Assembly (NCBI RefSeq): GCF_017744395.1
Contig: NZ_JAGIBI010000001.1
Span: forward strand, 434,001 to 498,000
Direction of reading: 5' to 3'
Length of the DNA stretch: 64,000 nt
Source: Herbaspirillum sp.
GTDB taxonomy: Bacteria > Pseudomonadota > Gammaproteobacteria > Burkholderiales > Burkholderiaceae_D
Below are positions 19,306 to 28,791 of the stretch, piece by piece (position 1 is the first letter of the stretch; every line of letters begins with the position of its first letter). The translations under genes were made by a program, and so were the position numbers. Below the pieces are notes generated by a model. The model was not told where the DNA came from. It searched no databases and saw only the letters and a list, made by a program, of their open reading frames with translations.

Positions 19306-19986
19306 TCATCCGTGGAATTGGCGCAAGCCATCCAGGTCGTTGATGGTAATGCTGCCGTAATCCACTTTCAGCAGGCCCGCCTTTTCCAGCACTTGCAGAG
19401 CCTGGTTGGCGCGCTGGCGCGAGGTACCGGAGAGGTTGCCGACTTCCTCCTGGGAAATCTGCAGGTTCAGGCCGATGCCGGGGTTCAGGTAGGGATTGAA
19501 CAAGGCCGCCAGGCAGCGCGCTACACGCGCATCCGGTTCCAGCATGCGGTCGTATTCCACCAGCGAGATGAACAGCCCGAGGCGCTCGTTCAGTTGCGTG
19601 ATCAGGAAGCGGTTGAACGGGATGCTGTTGTCCAGCAGCCAGATGTAGGTGGCCTTGGGCATGTACAGCAACTGGCTTTCGCGCAGCGCCACCACGTCGT
19701 ATTTGCGCGGCTCGTCCTTGAGCAGCGAGCCTTCGCCCAGCCAGCCGCCGTTGGCCATGCCGGCGAACGACACCGTCTTGCCCTCGGGCGAGACGCTGCT
19801 CATTTTCAGCAGGCCTTCATGCACGCCGATCCAGTGCGTCACGGGATCGCCCTTGCGGCATACGTAGCCGCCGGCGGGAATCTTGCGGCTCGATACCTCG
19901 GACTCCACCCGGGCCAACTGTTCCTCGGTCAGCGCCTGCGCCCAGATGCTCTTTGCCAGCATGCTTCTTATTGGTGTCTCCATCAT
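19306..19986 (-). CDS. Crp/Fnr family transcriptional regulator
   Basis: 226 residues from the ATG at 19986 (another ATG at 19983; the frame is open to 20046). A cyclic-nucleotide-binding beta barrel (about 25-140, with EEQLARVESEVSS and the GLLKMSSVSPEGK strand) is followed by a winged helix (ISQEEVGNLSGTSRQRANQALQVLE). There are no FNR-type iron-sulphur cysteines. It is divergent from the acyl-CoA ligase at 20224, with 237 bases between that contain the palindrome GACAATTGTC at 20011-20020, so it probably controls the ligase/ABC cluster; effector unknown. Confidence 0.9.
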   Translation of the reverse strand: MMETPIRSMLAKSIWAQALTEEQLARVESEVSSRKIPAGGYVCRKGDPVTHWIGVHEGLLKMSSVSPEGKTVSFAGMANGGWLGEGSLLKDEPRKYDVVALRESQLLYMPKATYIWLLDNSIPFNRFLITQLNERLGLFISLVEYDRMLEPDARVARCLAALFNPYLNPGIGLNLQISQEEVGNLSGTSRQRANQALQVLEKAGLLKVDYGSITINDLDGLRQFHG

Positions 19987-20223
19987 GATGCGTCGCAATA
20001 TCGAAAGTTTGACAATTGTCGGTGAGATGACATCCGCTGGCAACAACTGACTCTACTATCATCGCAAAAAAGCAGTGATGAAAAATACAGGGCGGCTGGC
20101 ACGTAAAAACTCACGAGGGATGCAGTAAGACCCGCGTAAGCAAGACGGCACAGACTGACCCGACACCGGACATTGCCCGCATCCGGGAAATGTCCTCCGA
20201 GCCTACAAAAAGAAGGTGGGAAG

Positions 20224-22185
20224 ATGGTGGAGACGAAACACGACACGGAAACGCAAACGTTTCCGCGGTTGCTGCTTGCGCATGCGCAGGCACGCCCGCA
20301 ACGGCCGGCCTTCCGCGAGAAGGACCTGGGCATCTGGCAGGCCACGACCTGGCAGCAGGTGGCCGAGGAAGTGCGCGCCTTCGCCTGCGGACTGGCGGCG
20401 CTGGGCTTCAAGCGCGGCATGAGCCTGGCGATCATCGGCAACAATTGCCCGCGCCTGTATTGGGCGATGTCGGCGGCCCAGGCATTGGGCGGCCGGCCGG
20501 TGCCGCTGTACCAGGACGCGCCGGCGGCCGACATGGCCTATGTGCTGGCCGACGCCAATGTCGACTTCGTCATGGCCGAAGACCAGGAGCAGGTCGATAA
20601 GGTATTCGAGATCAAGGAAAACCTGCCGCGCATCGCGCACGTCATCTACGACGACGAGCGCGGCATGCGCAACTACCACCAGCCCGAACTGCTGTCGTTT
20701 GCCCGCGTGCAGGACCTGGGGCGCGCCTACGAGCGTGCGCATCCCGGTTTCTTCATGGACGAGGTCAATGCCGGCAGCCCGGACGACGTCGCCATCATCC
20801 TCTATACCTCCGGCACCACCGGCAAGCCCAAGGGCGTGTGCCATTCACATCGGGCGATGATCACCACCGCTCGCACCCTGGTGGAGTTCGACCATCTCAA
20901 CGAAGATGACGACATCCTCTGCTACCTGCCGCTGGCCTGGGTCGGCGACTTCCTCTACTCGTTCGCGCAGCAGCATGTGGCGGGCTTCTGCCTGAATTGC
21001 CCGGAGTCGCCCAACACCGTCATGAGCGACCTGCGCGAGATCGGCCCGACCTATTACTTCGCGCCGCCGCGCATCTATGAAAACATCCTGACCCAGGTGA
21101 TGATCCGCATCGAGGACGCCGGCTGGATCAAGCGCAAGATGTTCCACGGCTTCATGCGCGTGGCGCGCCGCGTCGGCATGCGCATCCTCGACAAGAAGCC
21201 CGGCGTCTCGCTGGCCGATCGCCTGCAATACGCGCTGGGCGACCTGCTGGTGTACGGCCCGCTGAAGAATGTGCTGGGCATGTCGCGGCTGCGCGTGGCC
21301 TATACCGGCGGCGAGGCCATCGGCCCCGACCTGTTCGACTTCTACCGCTCGCTGGGCATCAACCTGAAGCAGCTCTACGGCATGACCGAAACCTGCGTCA
21401 CCGTCTGCATGCAGCCCTCGGGCGATGTCAAGCTCGACAGCGTCGGGCGGCCGATGAAGGGCGTGGAAGTACGCATCGACGACAACGGCGAAGTGCTGGT
21501 GCGTTCGCCGGGCCTGATGAAGGAATACTTCAATCGCCCCGATGCCACCGCCGAAGCGATCGACCCCCAGGGCTATTTCCATACCGGCGACGCCGGCTTC
21601 TTCGACAGCGACGGCCACCTCAAGATCATCGACCGCGCCAAGGATGTCGGCAAGATGGCTAGCGGCAGCATGTTCGCGCCCAAGTACATCGAGAACAAGC
21701 TGAAGTTCTTCCCCTTCATCAAGGAAGCCGTCACCTTCGGCAACGGACGCGAGCAGTGCATGGCCTTCATCAACATCGACATGGATGCGGTGGGCAACTG
21801 GGCCGAGCGGCGCAACCTGCCGTACAGCGGCTATACCGACCTGGCGGCCAATCCGGCGGTGTACGAGCTGGTGCGCGAATGCGTGGAAAAGGTCAACGCC
21901 GACCTGGCGCAGGATCCGTTGCTGGCCGATTCGCAGATCCACCGTTTCCTGATCCTGCACAAGGAGCTCGACCCGGATGACGAGGAACTGACCCGCACCC
22001 GCAAGGTCCGGCGCGGCTTCATCGCCGACAAGTACGCGGTGCTGATCGACGCGCTGTACGGCGGCTTGGCGACGCAGTACATCGAGACCCAGGTGAAGTT
22101 CGAAGACGGCCGCCAGGGTTCGATCGCGGCCGACCTGAAGATCGCCGACGCCAAGACCTTCACGGCGCTGGAACGTGCGGCTTGA
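20224..22185 (+). CDS. AMP-forming long-chain acyl-CoA ligase-type enzyme
   Basis: 653 residues, an ANL-superfamily adenylating enzyme. It shows the P-loop ILYTSGTTGKPKGVCHSH, A5 QLYGMTETC and A7/A8 YFHTGDAGFFDSDGHLKIIDR. The internal Ala/Gly pattern is like bacterial FadD-type/eukaryotic FAA ligases. It activates a carboxylic acid to its CoA ester. The ATG at 20224 follows GAAGGTGGGAAG. It is first in a block with an entire Liv-type ABC importer (22211-27390) and a second ligase-like gene, so the likely job is activating whatever the transporter brings in. Substrate unknown. Confidence 0.92.
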   Translation: MVETKHDTETQTFPRLLLAHAQARPQRPAFREKDLGIWQATTWQQVAEEVRAFACGLAALGFKRGMSLAIIGNNCPRLYWAMSAAQALGGRPVPLYQDAPAADMAYVLADANVDFVMAEDQEQVDKVFEIKENLPRIAHVIYDDERGMRNYHQPELLSFARVQDLGRAYERAHPGFFMDEVNAGSPDDVAIILYTSGTTGKPKGVCHSHRAMITTARTLVEFDHLNEDDDILCYLPLAWVGDFLYSFAQQHVAGFCLNCPESPNTVMSDLREIGPTYYFAPPRIYENILTQVMIRIEDAGWIKRKMFHGFMRVARRVGMRILDKKPGVSLADRLQYALGDLLVYGPLKNVLGMSRLRVAYTGGEAIGPDLFDFYRSLGINLKQLYGMTETCVTVCMQPSGDVKLDSVGRPMKGVEVRIDDNGEVLVRSPGLMKEYFNRPDATAEAIDPQGYFHTGDAGFFDSDGHLKIIDRAKDVGKMASGSMFAPKYIENKLKFFPFIKEAVTFGNGREQCMAFINIDMDAVGNWAERRNLPYSGYTDLAANPAVYELVRECVEKVNADLAQDPLLADSQIHRFLILHKELDPDDEELTRTRKVRRGFIADKYAVLIDALYGGLATQYIETQVKFEDGRQGSIAADLKIADAKTFTALERAA

Positions 22186-22210
22186 TGCCGACCTATCGAT
22201 GAGTGCGAGC

Positions 22211-23053
22211 ATGAAACGACACATGACTGAAGAAATCACGCCAGAGCAGGCATCGCAAGGCAGCGTCGCCAAGGGGCGTCAAATTGGCGAGGTGATCCTC
22301 GATTTGCAGAACATCTCGCTGTCCTTCGGCGGCGTCAAGGCGCTGACCGACATCTCCTTCAATGTGCGCGAACACGAGATCCGCGCCATCATCGGCCCCA
22401 ACGGCGCCGGCAAGAGCTCGATGATCAATGTCATCAACGGCGTCTACCATCCGCAAAAGGGCAACATCGTCTACCGCGGCGAGCAGCGCCGGGGGATGCA
22501 TCCGAGCGCTATCGCGCGCCAGGGCATCGCGCGCACCTTCCAGAACATCGCGCTGTTCAAGGGCATGACCGTGCTCGACAACATCATGACCGGACGCAAC
22601 ACCAAGATGCGTTCGGGCCTGTTGTCCAACGCGCTGTGGTGGGGCGCCGCCCGCAACGAGGAAATCGAGCACCGGCACAAGGTGGAGGAGGTGATCGACT
22701 TCCTCGAGATCCAGCACATCCGCAAGACCCCGGTGGGACGCCTGCCCTACGGCCTGCAAAAGCGCGTGGAGCTGGCGCGCGCGCTGGCGGCCGAGCCCGG
22801 CATGCTGCTGCTGGACGAACCGATGGCCGGCATGAACGTGGAAGAGAAGCAGGACATGTGCCGCTTCATCCTGGACGTCAACGACCAGTTCGGTACCACC
22901 ATCGTGCTGATCGAGCACGACATGGGCGTGGTGATGGACATCTCCGACCGCGTCGTGGTGCTGGACTACGGCAAGAAGATCGGCGACGGCACGCCCGATG
23001 AGGTGATGAACAACGAGGAAGTGATCAAGGCCTACCTGGGCACCTCGCACTGA
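22211..23053 (+). CDS. Liv-type ABC transporter ATPase (LivG family)
   Basis: 280 residues from the ATG at 22211; other in-frame starts lie at 22175 (GTG, overlapping the ligase gene), 22199 and 22223. Walker A GPNGAGKSS, Q loop ARTFQNIALF, signature replaced by LPYGLQKRVELARAL, Walker B LLLDEPMAGMN and H loop LIEHDM. The LPYG form of the signature is normal for LivG. It pairs with the LivF-type ATPase at 26587 to power import through the two permeases encoded next. Confidence 0.95.
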   Translation: MKRHMTEEITPEQASQGSVAKGRQIGEVILDLQNISLSFGGVKALTDISFNVREHEIRAIIGPNGAGKSSMINVINGVYHPQKGNIVYRGEQRRGMHPSAIARQGIARTFQNIALFKGMTVLDNIMTGRNTKMRSGLLSNALWWGAARNEEIEHRHKVEEVIDFLEIQHIRKTPVGRLPYGLQKRVELARALAAEPGMLLLDEPMAGMNVEEKQDMCRFILDVNDQFGTTIVLIEHDMGVVMDISDRVVVLDYGKKIGDGTPDEVMNNEEVIKAYLGTSH

Positions 23054-23101
23054 ACCGAAAAAACAAGAACAACAAGAACAACGCAGCGGCAAGGAGATGA
23101 C

Positions 23102-24016
23102 ATGCAATTCTTTTTCGAAGTGACGCTGAGCGGCTTGCTCTCCGGCCTGATGTATTCGCTGGTGGCGCTGGGCTTCGTGCTGATCTACAAGGCTTCCGGC
23201 GTATTCAACTTCGCCCAGGGGGCGATGGTGTATTTCGCGGCGCTGGCGGTGGTGGGGCTGATGGACAAGGGCATGCCGATGTGGGCGGCGGTGATCGGCG
23301 CCTTCCTGGTGATGATCCTGGTAGGCCTGGCGACCGAGCGCTTCGTGCTGCGCAAGCTGGTCAACCAGCCGCCGATCACGCTGTTCATGGCCACCATCGG
23401 CCTGACCTTCTTCCTCGAAGGCCTAGGACCCTTGCTGTTCGGTAACGAAGTGCGCCCGATCGACCTGGGCATCGTCGACGAACCGATCATGTCGGTGATG
23501 GACAGCATCGGCATCGGCATTTCCAAGTTCGACCTGTTCGCTTCCGGCATGGTGGTGGCGCTGGTGGCGGCGCTGGCGCTGTTCTTCCAGAAGACCAAGG
23601 TCGGTCGCGCGCTGCGCGCCGTGGCCGACGACCACCAGGCGGCCCTGTCGCTGGGCATCCCGCTGCAGCATATCTGGGCCGTGGTGTGGGGCGTGGCCGG
23701 TTTCGTGGCGCTAGTGGCGGGGCTGCTGTGGGGCTCGCGCAATGGCGTGCAGTTCGCGCTCACCATGACGGCGCTGAAGGCGCTGCCGGTGCTGATTCTG
23801 GGCGGCTTCACCTCGATCCCCGGCGCCATCGTCGGCGGCCTGATCATCGGCGCTTCCGAAAAGCTGGCGGAAATCTACATCCCGCCGGTCATGCAGGATG
23901 CCTTCGGCGGCAATTTCGGCGGCATCGAAGGCTGGTTCCCTTATGTGTTCGCGCTGCTGTTCCTGCTGGTGCGGCCGGAGGGATTGTTCGGCGAACGGCA
24001 TATCGACCGGGTGTAA
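23102..24016 (+). CDS. Liv-type ABC transporter permease (LivH family)
   Basis: 304 residues, about eight membrane segments. The opening LSGLLSGLMYSLVALGFVLI and YKASGVFNFAQGAMVYF are family hallmarks, and the cytoplasmic coupling segment lies around GRALRAVADDHQAALSLGI. The gene is preceded by AAGGAG. It is the first permease of the heterodimer with the LivM-type protein encoded 33 bases downstream. Confidence 0.95.
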   Translation: MQFFFEVTLSGLLSGLMYSLVALGFVLIYKASGVFNFAQGAMVYFAALAVVGLMDKGMPMWAAVIGAFLVMILVGLATERFVLRKLVNQPPITLFMATIGLTFFLEGLGPLLFGNEVRPIDLGIVDEPIMSVMDSIGIGISKFDLFASGMVVALVAALALFFQKTKVGRALRAVADDHQAALSLGIPLQHIWAVVWGVAGFVALVAGLLWGSRNGVQFALTMTALKALPVLILGGFTSIPGAIVGGLIIGASEKLAEIYIPPVMQDAFGGNFGGIEGWFPYVFALLFLLVRPEGLFGERHIDRV

Positions 24017-24049
24017 GCAAACCGGCAGTCAATTCATTGGAGACGCACC

Positions 24050-25126
24050 ATGCTGTACCGTGAAGCAGGACAATTCAAGACAAGCTACATCGCCGACAGC
24101 CAGATCTTCCCGATCCGGCAAGACCGCATCGTATTCGCGCTGTTCATGGCGGTGGCGTTCATCGCCGTGCCGCTGGCCGGCAGCGAATACTGGTTCTCGG
24201 CGATCCTGATCCCGTTCCTGGTGTTCGCGCTGGCCGCGCTCGGCCTGAACGTGCTGACCGGCTATGCCGGCCAGTTGTCGCTCGGCTCGGCCGCCTTCAT
24301 GGCGGTGGGCGCTTACGCCGCCTACAACTTCCAGTTGCGGGTGGAGGGCATCCCCATCCTGCTGACGCTGATCCTGGCCGGCGGCTGCGCGGCGGTGGTG
24401 GGCGTGCTGTTCGGCTTGCCGTCGCTGCGCATCAAGGGCTTCTACCTGGCGGTGGCGACGCTGGCGGCGCAGTTCTTCGTGGTGTGGGCGCTGACCAAGT
24501 TCTCCTGGTTCTCCAACAACAGTTCCTCGGGCGTGATCAGTACGCCCAAGATCGACCTGTTCGGCATCGACATCAATACGCCGGTCAAGAAATACCTGTT
24601 CGTGCTGGCCATCGTCAGCGTCATGGCGCTGGTGGCAAAGAACCTGGTGCGTTCTTCCACCGGCCGCGCCTGGATGGCGGTGCGCGACATGGACGTGGCG
24701 GCGGAAGTGATCGGCATCCCGCTGATGCGCACCAAGCTGACCGCCTTCGCCGTCAGTTCCTTCTACTGCGGCGTGGCCGGCGCGCTGTACGCGTTCTGCT
24801 ACCTGGGATCGGTGGAGCCGGACGGCTTTGCGCTGGACCTGTCGTTCCGCATCCTGTTCATGATCATCATCGGCGGCGTCGGCAGCATCCTCGGTTCCTT
24901 CCTGGGGTCGGCCTTCATCCTGCTGCTACCGATCTTCCTCGACAACGTCTTGCCGCCACTGGCCACGCTGCTGCATCTGCCGTTCACCAACGCCACCGTG
25001 TCGCATATCCAACTGATGGTGTTTGGCGCATTGATCATCTTTTTCCTGATCGTCGAGCCGCACGGGCTGGCGCGGCTGTGGCAGATCGCCAAGGAGAAAT
25101 TGCGGTTGTGGCCGTTCCCGCATTGA
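24050..25126 (+). CDS. Liv-type ABC transporter permease (LivM family)
   Basis: 358 residues with about nine to ten membrane segments. Typical blocks are ALAALGLNVLTGYAGQLSLG, AFMAVGAYAAY and the coupling helix around GRAWMAVRDMDVAAEVIG. The N-terminal 30 residues are hydrophilic. It partners with the LivH-type permease. It is followed by 69 bases and then the binding-protein gene. Confidence 0.95.
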   Translation: MLYREAGQFKTSYIADSQIFPIRQDRIVFALFMAVAFIAVPLAGSEYWFSAILIPFLVFALAALGLNVLTGYAGQLSLGSAAFMAVGAYAAYNFQLRVEGIPILLTLILAGGCAAVVGVLFGLPSLRIKGFYLAVATLAAQFFVVWALTKFSWFSNNSSSGVISTPKIDLFGIDINTPVKKYLFVLAIVSVMALVAKNLVRSSTGRAWMAVRDMDVAAEVIGIPLMRTKLTAFAVSSFYCGVAGALYAFCYLGSVEPDGFALDLSFRILFMIIIGGVGSILGSFLGSAFILLLPIFLDNVLPPLATLLHLPFTNATVSHIQLMVFGALIIFFLIVEPHGLARLWQIAKEKLRLWPFPH

Positions 25127-25195
25127 AAGGGCGCGGGGTGGGATGCATGAATGCATGAGTTGGATGGAATAACAACACAACAAGGAGACGAGACC

Positions 25196-26518
25196 ATGAA
25201 GAGCATGAAACACCTGATGCTGGCAGCGGCAACCGCCGCCAGCCTGCTGTCGACGGCGCTGCCGGCGGCGGCCCAGGCCAATGACCAGTTCATCGCCATT
25301 CCCAGCTACCGCGTCGGGCCTTATGGCACCAACGGCCAGTCCTACTACGGCGGCTATGTCGATTACCTGAACTACGTCAACCTGAAGGACGGCGGCGTCA
25401 ACGGCGTCAAGCTGTCGTGGGAAGAGTGCGAGACCGAGTACAACAACGCCAAGGGCGTGGAGTGCTACGAGCGCATGAAGAACAAGAACAGCGTGACCCG
25501 CGGCACCGCGATCAATCCGATGGCCACAGGCATCTCCTACGCGCTGATCGACAAGACCGCGGAAGACAAGGTGCCGCTCCTGATGATCGGCTACGGCCGC
25601 ACCGACGCGGTGGACGGTTCGGTGTTCCCGTACGCCTTCCCGCTGGTGACCACCTACCAGATGCAGGTCTCGGCCATCGTCAAGTACCTGGCCGGCAAGA
25701 ACGGCGGTTCGTTGGCGGGCAAGAAGATCGTGTTCCTGTACCACGATTCGGCCTACGGCAAGGAGCCGATCGTGGCATTGCAGGCCGAGTCCAGCATCGG
25801 CAAGTTCAAGCTGGTGGAAATCCCGGTGGCGCACCCCGGCAACGAGCAGGGCGCGCAATGGCTGCGCATCCGCCAGGAGAACCCCGACTACGTGATCTTC
25901 TGGGGCTGGGGCGTGATGAACCAGACCGCGCTGAAGGCGGCGCAGAAGGTCGGCTATGCGCGCGACAAGATCGTCGGTTCCTGGTGGGCCGGCTCTGAGG
26001 AAGACACCATCCCCGCCGGCGAAGCCGCCAAGGGCTACCTCTCCGCCACCTGGAACGTGGCCGGCAAGAACGTGCCGGTGATCACCGATATCGAAAAGGT
26101 GGTCTACGGCGCCGGCCGCGGCAACATGCAGGACAAGAACAAGCTCGGCTCGGTGCTGTACAACCGCGGCGTCTCGGCCGCCATCGCCACGGTGGAAGCG
26201 GTGCGCACCGCGCAGGACAAGTTCGGCAAGGGCAAGGTCATGAGCGGCGAGCAGGTGCGCTGGGGCCTGGAAAACCTGAACATCACCAATGCCCGCCTGC
26301 AGCAGCTGGGCGCGACCGGCCTGCTGCCGGAGATCAAGACCTCGTGCGACAACCATGAAGGTTCCGGCAAGGTGAAGATCCAGCAGTGGGACGGCAGCAA
26401 GTGGGTGCTGGTGTCGGACTGGATCGAAGGCAACAAGAACCTGATCCACCCGCTGTTCAAGGCATCGGCCGCCAAATACGCAAAAGAAAAAGGTATGACT
26501 CCTGCCTGCATGAAGTAG
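25196..26518 (+). CDS. periplasmic substrate-binding protein of a Liv-type ABC importer
   Basis: 440 residues. A signal peptide (MKSMKHLMLAAATAASLLST, cleavage near AQA) precedes a type I periplasmic binding fold (SYYGGYVDYLNYVNLKDGGVNG, IVFLYHDSAYGKEPI). It is longer than LivJ/LivK (about 370) and has inserted segments, and resembles the binding proteins found beside acyl- or aryl-CoA ligases rather than true branched-chain amino-acid receptors. The ATG at 25196 follows AAGGAGACGAG. The ligand is unknown; gene context suggests a carboxylic acid that is then activated with CoA. Confidence 0.93.
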   Translation: MKSMKHLMLAAATAASLLSTALPAAAQANDQFIAIPSYRVGPYGTNGQSYYGGYVDYLNYVNLKDGGVNGVKLSWEECETEYNNAKGVECYERMKNKNSVTRGTAINPMATGISYALIDKTAEDKVPLLMIGYGRTDAVDGSVFPYAFPLVTTYQMQVSAIVKYLAGKNGGSLAGKKIVFLYHDSAYGKEPIVALQAESSIGKFKLVEIPVAHPGNEQGAQWLRIRQENPDYVIFWGWGVMNQTALKAAQKVGYARDKIVGSWWAGSEEDTIPAGEAAKGYLSATWNVAGKNVPVITDIEKVVYGAGRGNMQDKNKLGSVLYNRGVSAAIATVEAVRTAQDKFGKGKVMSGEQVRWGLENLNITNARLQQLGATGLLPEIKTSCDNHEGSGKVKIQQWDGSKWVLVSDWIEGNKNLIHPLFKASAAKYAKEKGMTPACMK

Positions 26519-26524
26519 GCGCTT

Positions 26525-26569
26525 GCGCCGGCGGCCATGCATGTCTCCCATCGCCGCCGGTGCTTTTTT
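26525..26569 (+). terminator. intrinsic terminator inside the ABC cluster
   Basis: An 11-bp GC-rich stem (26525-26535 with 26553-26563, one wobble pair) followed by TTTTTT. It sits between the binding-protein gene and the second ATPase gene, 18 bases before the latter, so it may reduce transcription of the downstream genes relative to the binding protein. Confidence 0.85.
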
Positions 26570-26586
26570 GAATAGCGAACGAACCT

Positions 26587-27390
26587 ATGAGTACTGCGCT
26601 CTCGATCAATAACATCGAAGTCATCTACGACCACGTGATCCTGGTCTTGAAAGGCGTTTCGCTGGACGTGCCGGACGGCAAGATCGTGGCGCTCTTGGGC
26701 GCCAACGGCGCCGGCAAGAGCACCACGCTCAAGGCCATCTCCAACCTGCTGCGCGCCGAGCGCGGCGACGTCACCAAGGGCAGCATCGAGTTCCGCGGCG
26801 AGCGGGTCGATCGCATGACGCCCAACGACCTCGTCAAGCGCGGCGTGATCCAGGTGATGGAAGGGCGGCACTGCTTCGGCCACCTGACGGTGGAAGAGAA
26901 CCTGCTGACCGGCGCCTACACGCGCGGCATCAGCAACAGCGAAGTGAAGCAGGAGCTGGAAAAGATCTATGACTATTTCCCGCGCCTGAAGGTCAGGCGC
27001 AAGTCGCAGTCGGGCTACACCTCGGGCGGCGAGCAGCAGATGACGGCGATCGGCCGCGCCATGATGGCCAAGCCCTCGATGATCCTGCTGGACGAACCGT
27101 CGATGGGCCTGGCGCCGCAGATCGTCGAAGAGATCTTCGAGATCGTGAAGGACCTGAACACCAAGGAAAAAGTCTCGTTCCTGCTGGCCGAGCAAAACAC
27201 CATGGTGGCGCTGCGCTACGCCGATTTCGGCTACATCCTGGAAAACGGCCGGGTGGTGATGGAGGGCGCGGCCCGGGAGCTGTCGGATAACGAGGACGTC
27301 AAGGAGTTCTACCTCGGCGTGTCGTCCGGTGAACGCAAGAATTTCCGCGACATGAAGTTCTACCGCCGCCGCAAACGCTGGCTGGCTTGA
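26587..27390 (+). CDS. Liv-type ABC transporter ATPase (LivF family)
   Basis: 267 residues. Walker A LGANGAGKST, Q loop GVIQVMEGRHCFGHLTVEEN, signature YTSGGEQQMTAIGRAMM, Walker B ILLDEPSMGLAP and the H-loop position as AEQN, the normal LivF pattern. It has a basic C-terminal tail (KFYRRRKRW) longer than in LivF of E. coli. It pairs with the ATPase at 22211. Lying after the terminator at 26525, it may be expressed by readthrough; the next gene starts 16 bases later. Confidence 0.94.
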   Translation: MSTALSINNIEVIYDHVILVLKGVSLDVPDGKIVALLGANGAGKSTTLKAISNLLRAERGDVTKGSIEFRGERVDRMTPNDLVKRGVIQVMEGRHCFGHLTVEENLLTGAYTRGISNSEVKQELEKIYDYFPRLKVRRKSQSGYTSGGEQQMTAIGRAMMAKPSMILLDEPSMGLAPQIVEEIFEIVKDLNTKEKVSFLLAEQNTMVALRYADFGYILENGRVVMEGAARELSDNEDVKEFYLGVSSGERKNFRDMKFYRRRKRWLA

Positions 27391-27406
27391 GACGAGGGCA
27401 CTGGAA

Positions 27407-28678
27407 ATGGCAGACAGCAGACAAGCCCTTGCGGAACTGGACGCGCTGGAACGGCGCGACCCGCAGCAGCGCGAAGAGCAATTGCTGGCGCGCCTGCCGC
27501 AGTTGCTGGCGCGCGCGCAGATGGCGCCGGGCTGGGCGCGCATCCTGCACGGCATCGATGCGCAGGCGGTGCGCACACGCGCCGACCTGGCGCGCTTGCC
27601 AGTCACGCGCAAGTCCGACCTGAAGGAACTGCAGACGAGGGAGGCGCCGTTCGGCGGCCTCAACAGCACGCCGGCGCGGCAATTGCGGCGGCTGTTCATG
27701 TCGCCCGGGCCGATCTTCGATCCGGAAGGGCATGGCGCCGACTGGTGGCGCTTCGCCAGTCCGATGAAGGCGCTGGGGCTGGCGGCCGGCCATATCGTGC
27801 AGAACTGTTTCGCCTACCATTTCACGCCGGCCGCCTTCATGGTCGAAGGCGCCGCCGCCAAACTGGGGTGCGCGGTGATCCCGGCGGGCATCGGCCAGAC
27901 CGAGCTGCAGGTCAACGCGATGGCTGCGTTGAAGCCGGATGCCTATGTCGGCACGCCATCCTTCCTCAAGATCATCATCGAGAAGGCGCGCGAGATGAAC
28001 GCCGACATCGGCAGCGTGCAGCGCGCGCTGGTCAGCGGCGAGGCCTTGCCGCCGTCGTTGCGCGCCTGGTTCCATGAGCATGGCGTGCCGCATGTGCTGC
28101 AGCTGTACGCCTCGGCCGACATCGGCAATATCGCCTACGAAACCATGAGCGAAGGGACGGTGCATCCCGGCATGGTGCTGGACGAGGAACTGATCCTGGA
28201 GATCGTGCGCCCCGGCACCGGCGATCCCGTCGCCGAAGGCGAGGTGGGCGAAGTGGTGGTGACCTCGTTCAACCCGGATTACCCGCTGCTGCGTTTCGGC
28301 ACCGGCGACTTGTCGGCGGTACTGCCGGGGGTATCGCCTTGCGGGCGCACCAATGTGCGCATCAAGGGCTGGATGGGGCGCGCCGACCAGACCACCAAGG
28401 TGCGCGGCATGTTCGTGCATCCCTCCCAGGTGGCCGACGTGCTGCGCCGGCATGGCGACGTGCTCAAGGCGCGGCTGGTGGTGAGCGGCGAGATGGCCAA
28501 CGACATCATGACCCTGCATTGCGAGATCGGCAATCCGGACGACCCGGCCATCGATGCGGCCGCCGTGGCCGGCAGCCTGCGCGAGCTGACCAAGCTGCGC
28601 GGCGAGGTGATGTTCGTGGCGCCGGGCAGCCTGCCCAATGACGGCAAGGTGATCGAGGACGCGCGCAAATACGAATGA
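27407..28678 (+). CDS. phenylacetate-CoA-ligase-like protein with atypical ATP-binding loop
   Basis: 423 residues related to PaaK-type ligases: N-terminal LARLPVTRKSDLKELQ, central AYVGTPSFLKIIIEKA, and C-terminal GRADQTTKVRGMFVHPSQV with Lys in NDGKVIEDARKYE. Where active family members have the SSGTTGKP phosphate-binding loop this protein reads MSPGPIFDPEG, so the usual Ser/Thr/Gly loop is missing. It could be a divergent ligase or a non-adenylating partner of the complete ligase at 20224. It ends the ABC cluster. Confidence 0.85.
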   Translation: MADSRQALAELDALERRDPQQREEQLLARLPQLLARAQMAPGWARILHGIDAQAVRTRADLARLPVTRKSDLKELQTREAPFGGLNSTPARQLRRLFMSPGPIFDPEGHGADWWRFASPMKALGLAAGHIVQNCFAYHFTPAAFMVEGAAAKLGCAVIPAGIGQTELQVNAMAALKPDAYVGTPSFLKIIIEKAREMNADIGSVQRALVSGEALPPSLRAWFHEHGVPHVLQLYASADIGNIAYETMSEGTVHPGMVLDEELILEIVRPGTGDPVAEGEVGEVVVTSFNPDYPLLRFGTGDLSAVLPGVSPCGRTNVRIKGWMGRADQTTKVRGMFVHPSQVADVLRRHGDVLKARLVVSGEMANDIMTLHCEIGNPDDPAIDAAAVAGSLRELTKLRGEVMFVAPGSLPNDGKVIEDARKYE

Positions 28679-28791
28679 CGAAAGGGCGCTGTTGCATCTT
28701 GTGCGACAGCGCATTCGCGCATAGAATCTTCTGCGGAACATTCGTTCCAACGTCGCTCGGACGGTTCCGGGCGCTGACGTGAAAGTCCAAC

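Noticed and set aside
20011-20020. GACAATTGTC as a defined Crp-type operator
   Set aside because: A single 10-base palindrome is expected by chance in a region this size and lacks the TGTGA-N6-TCACA pattern; kept only as a remark.
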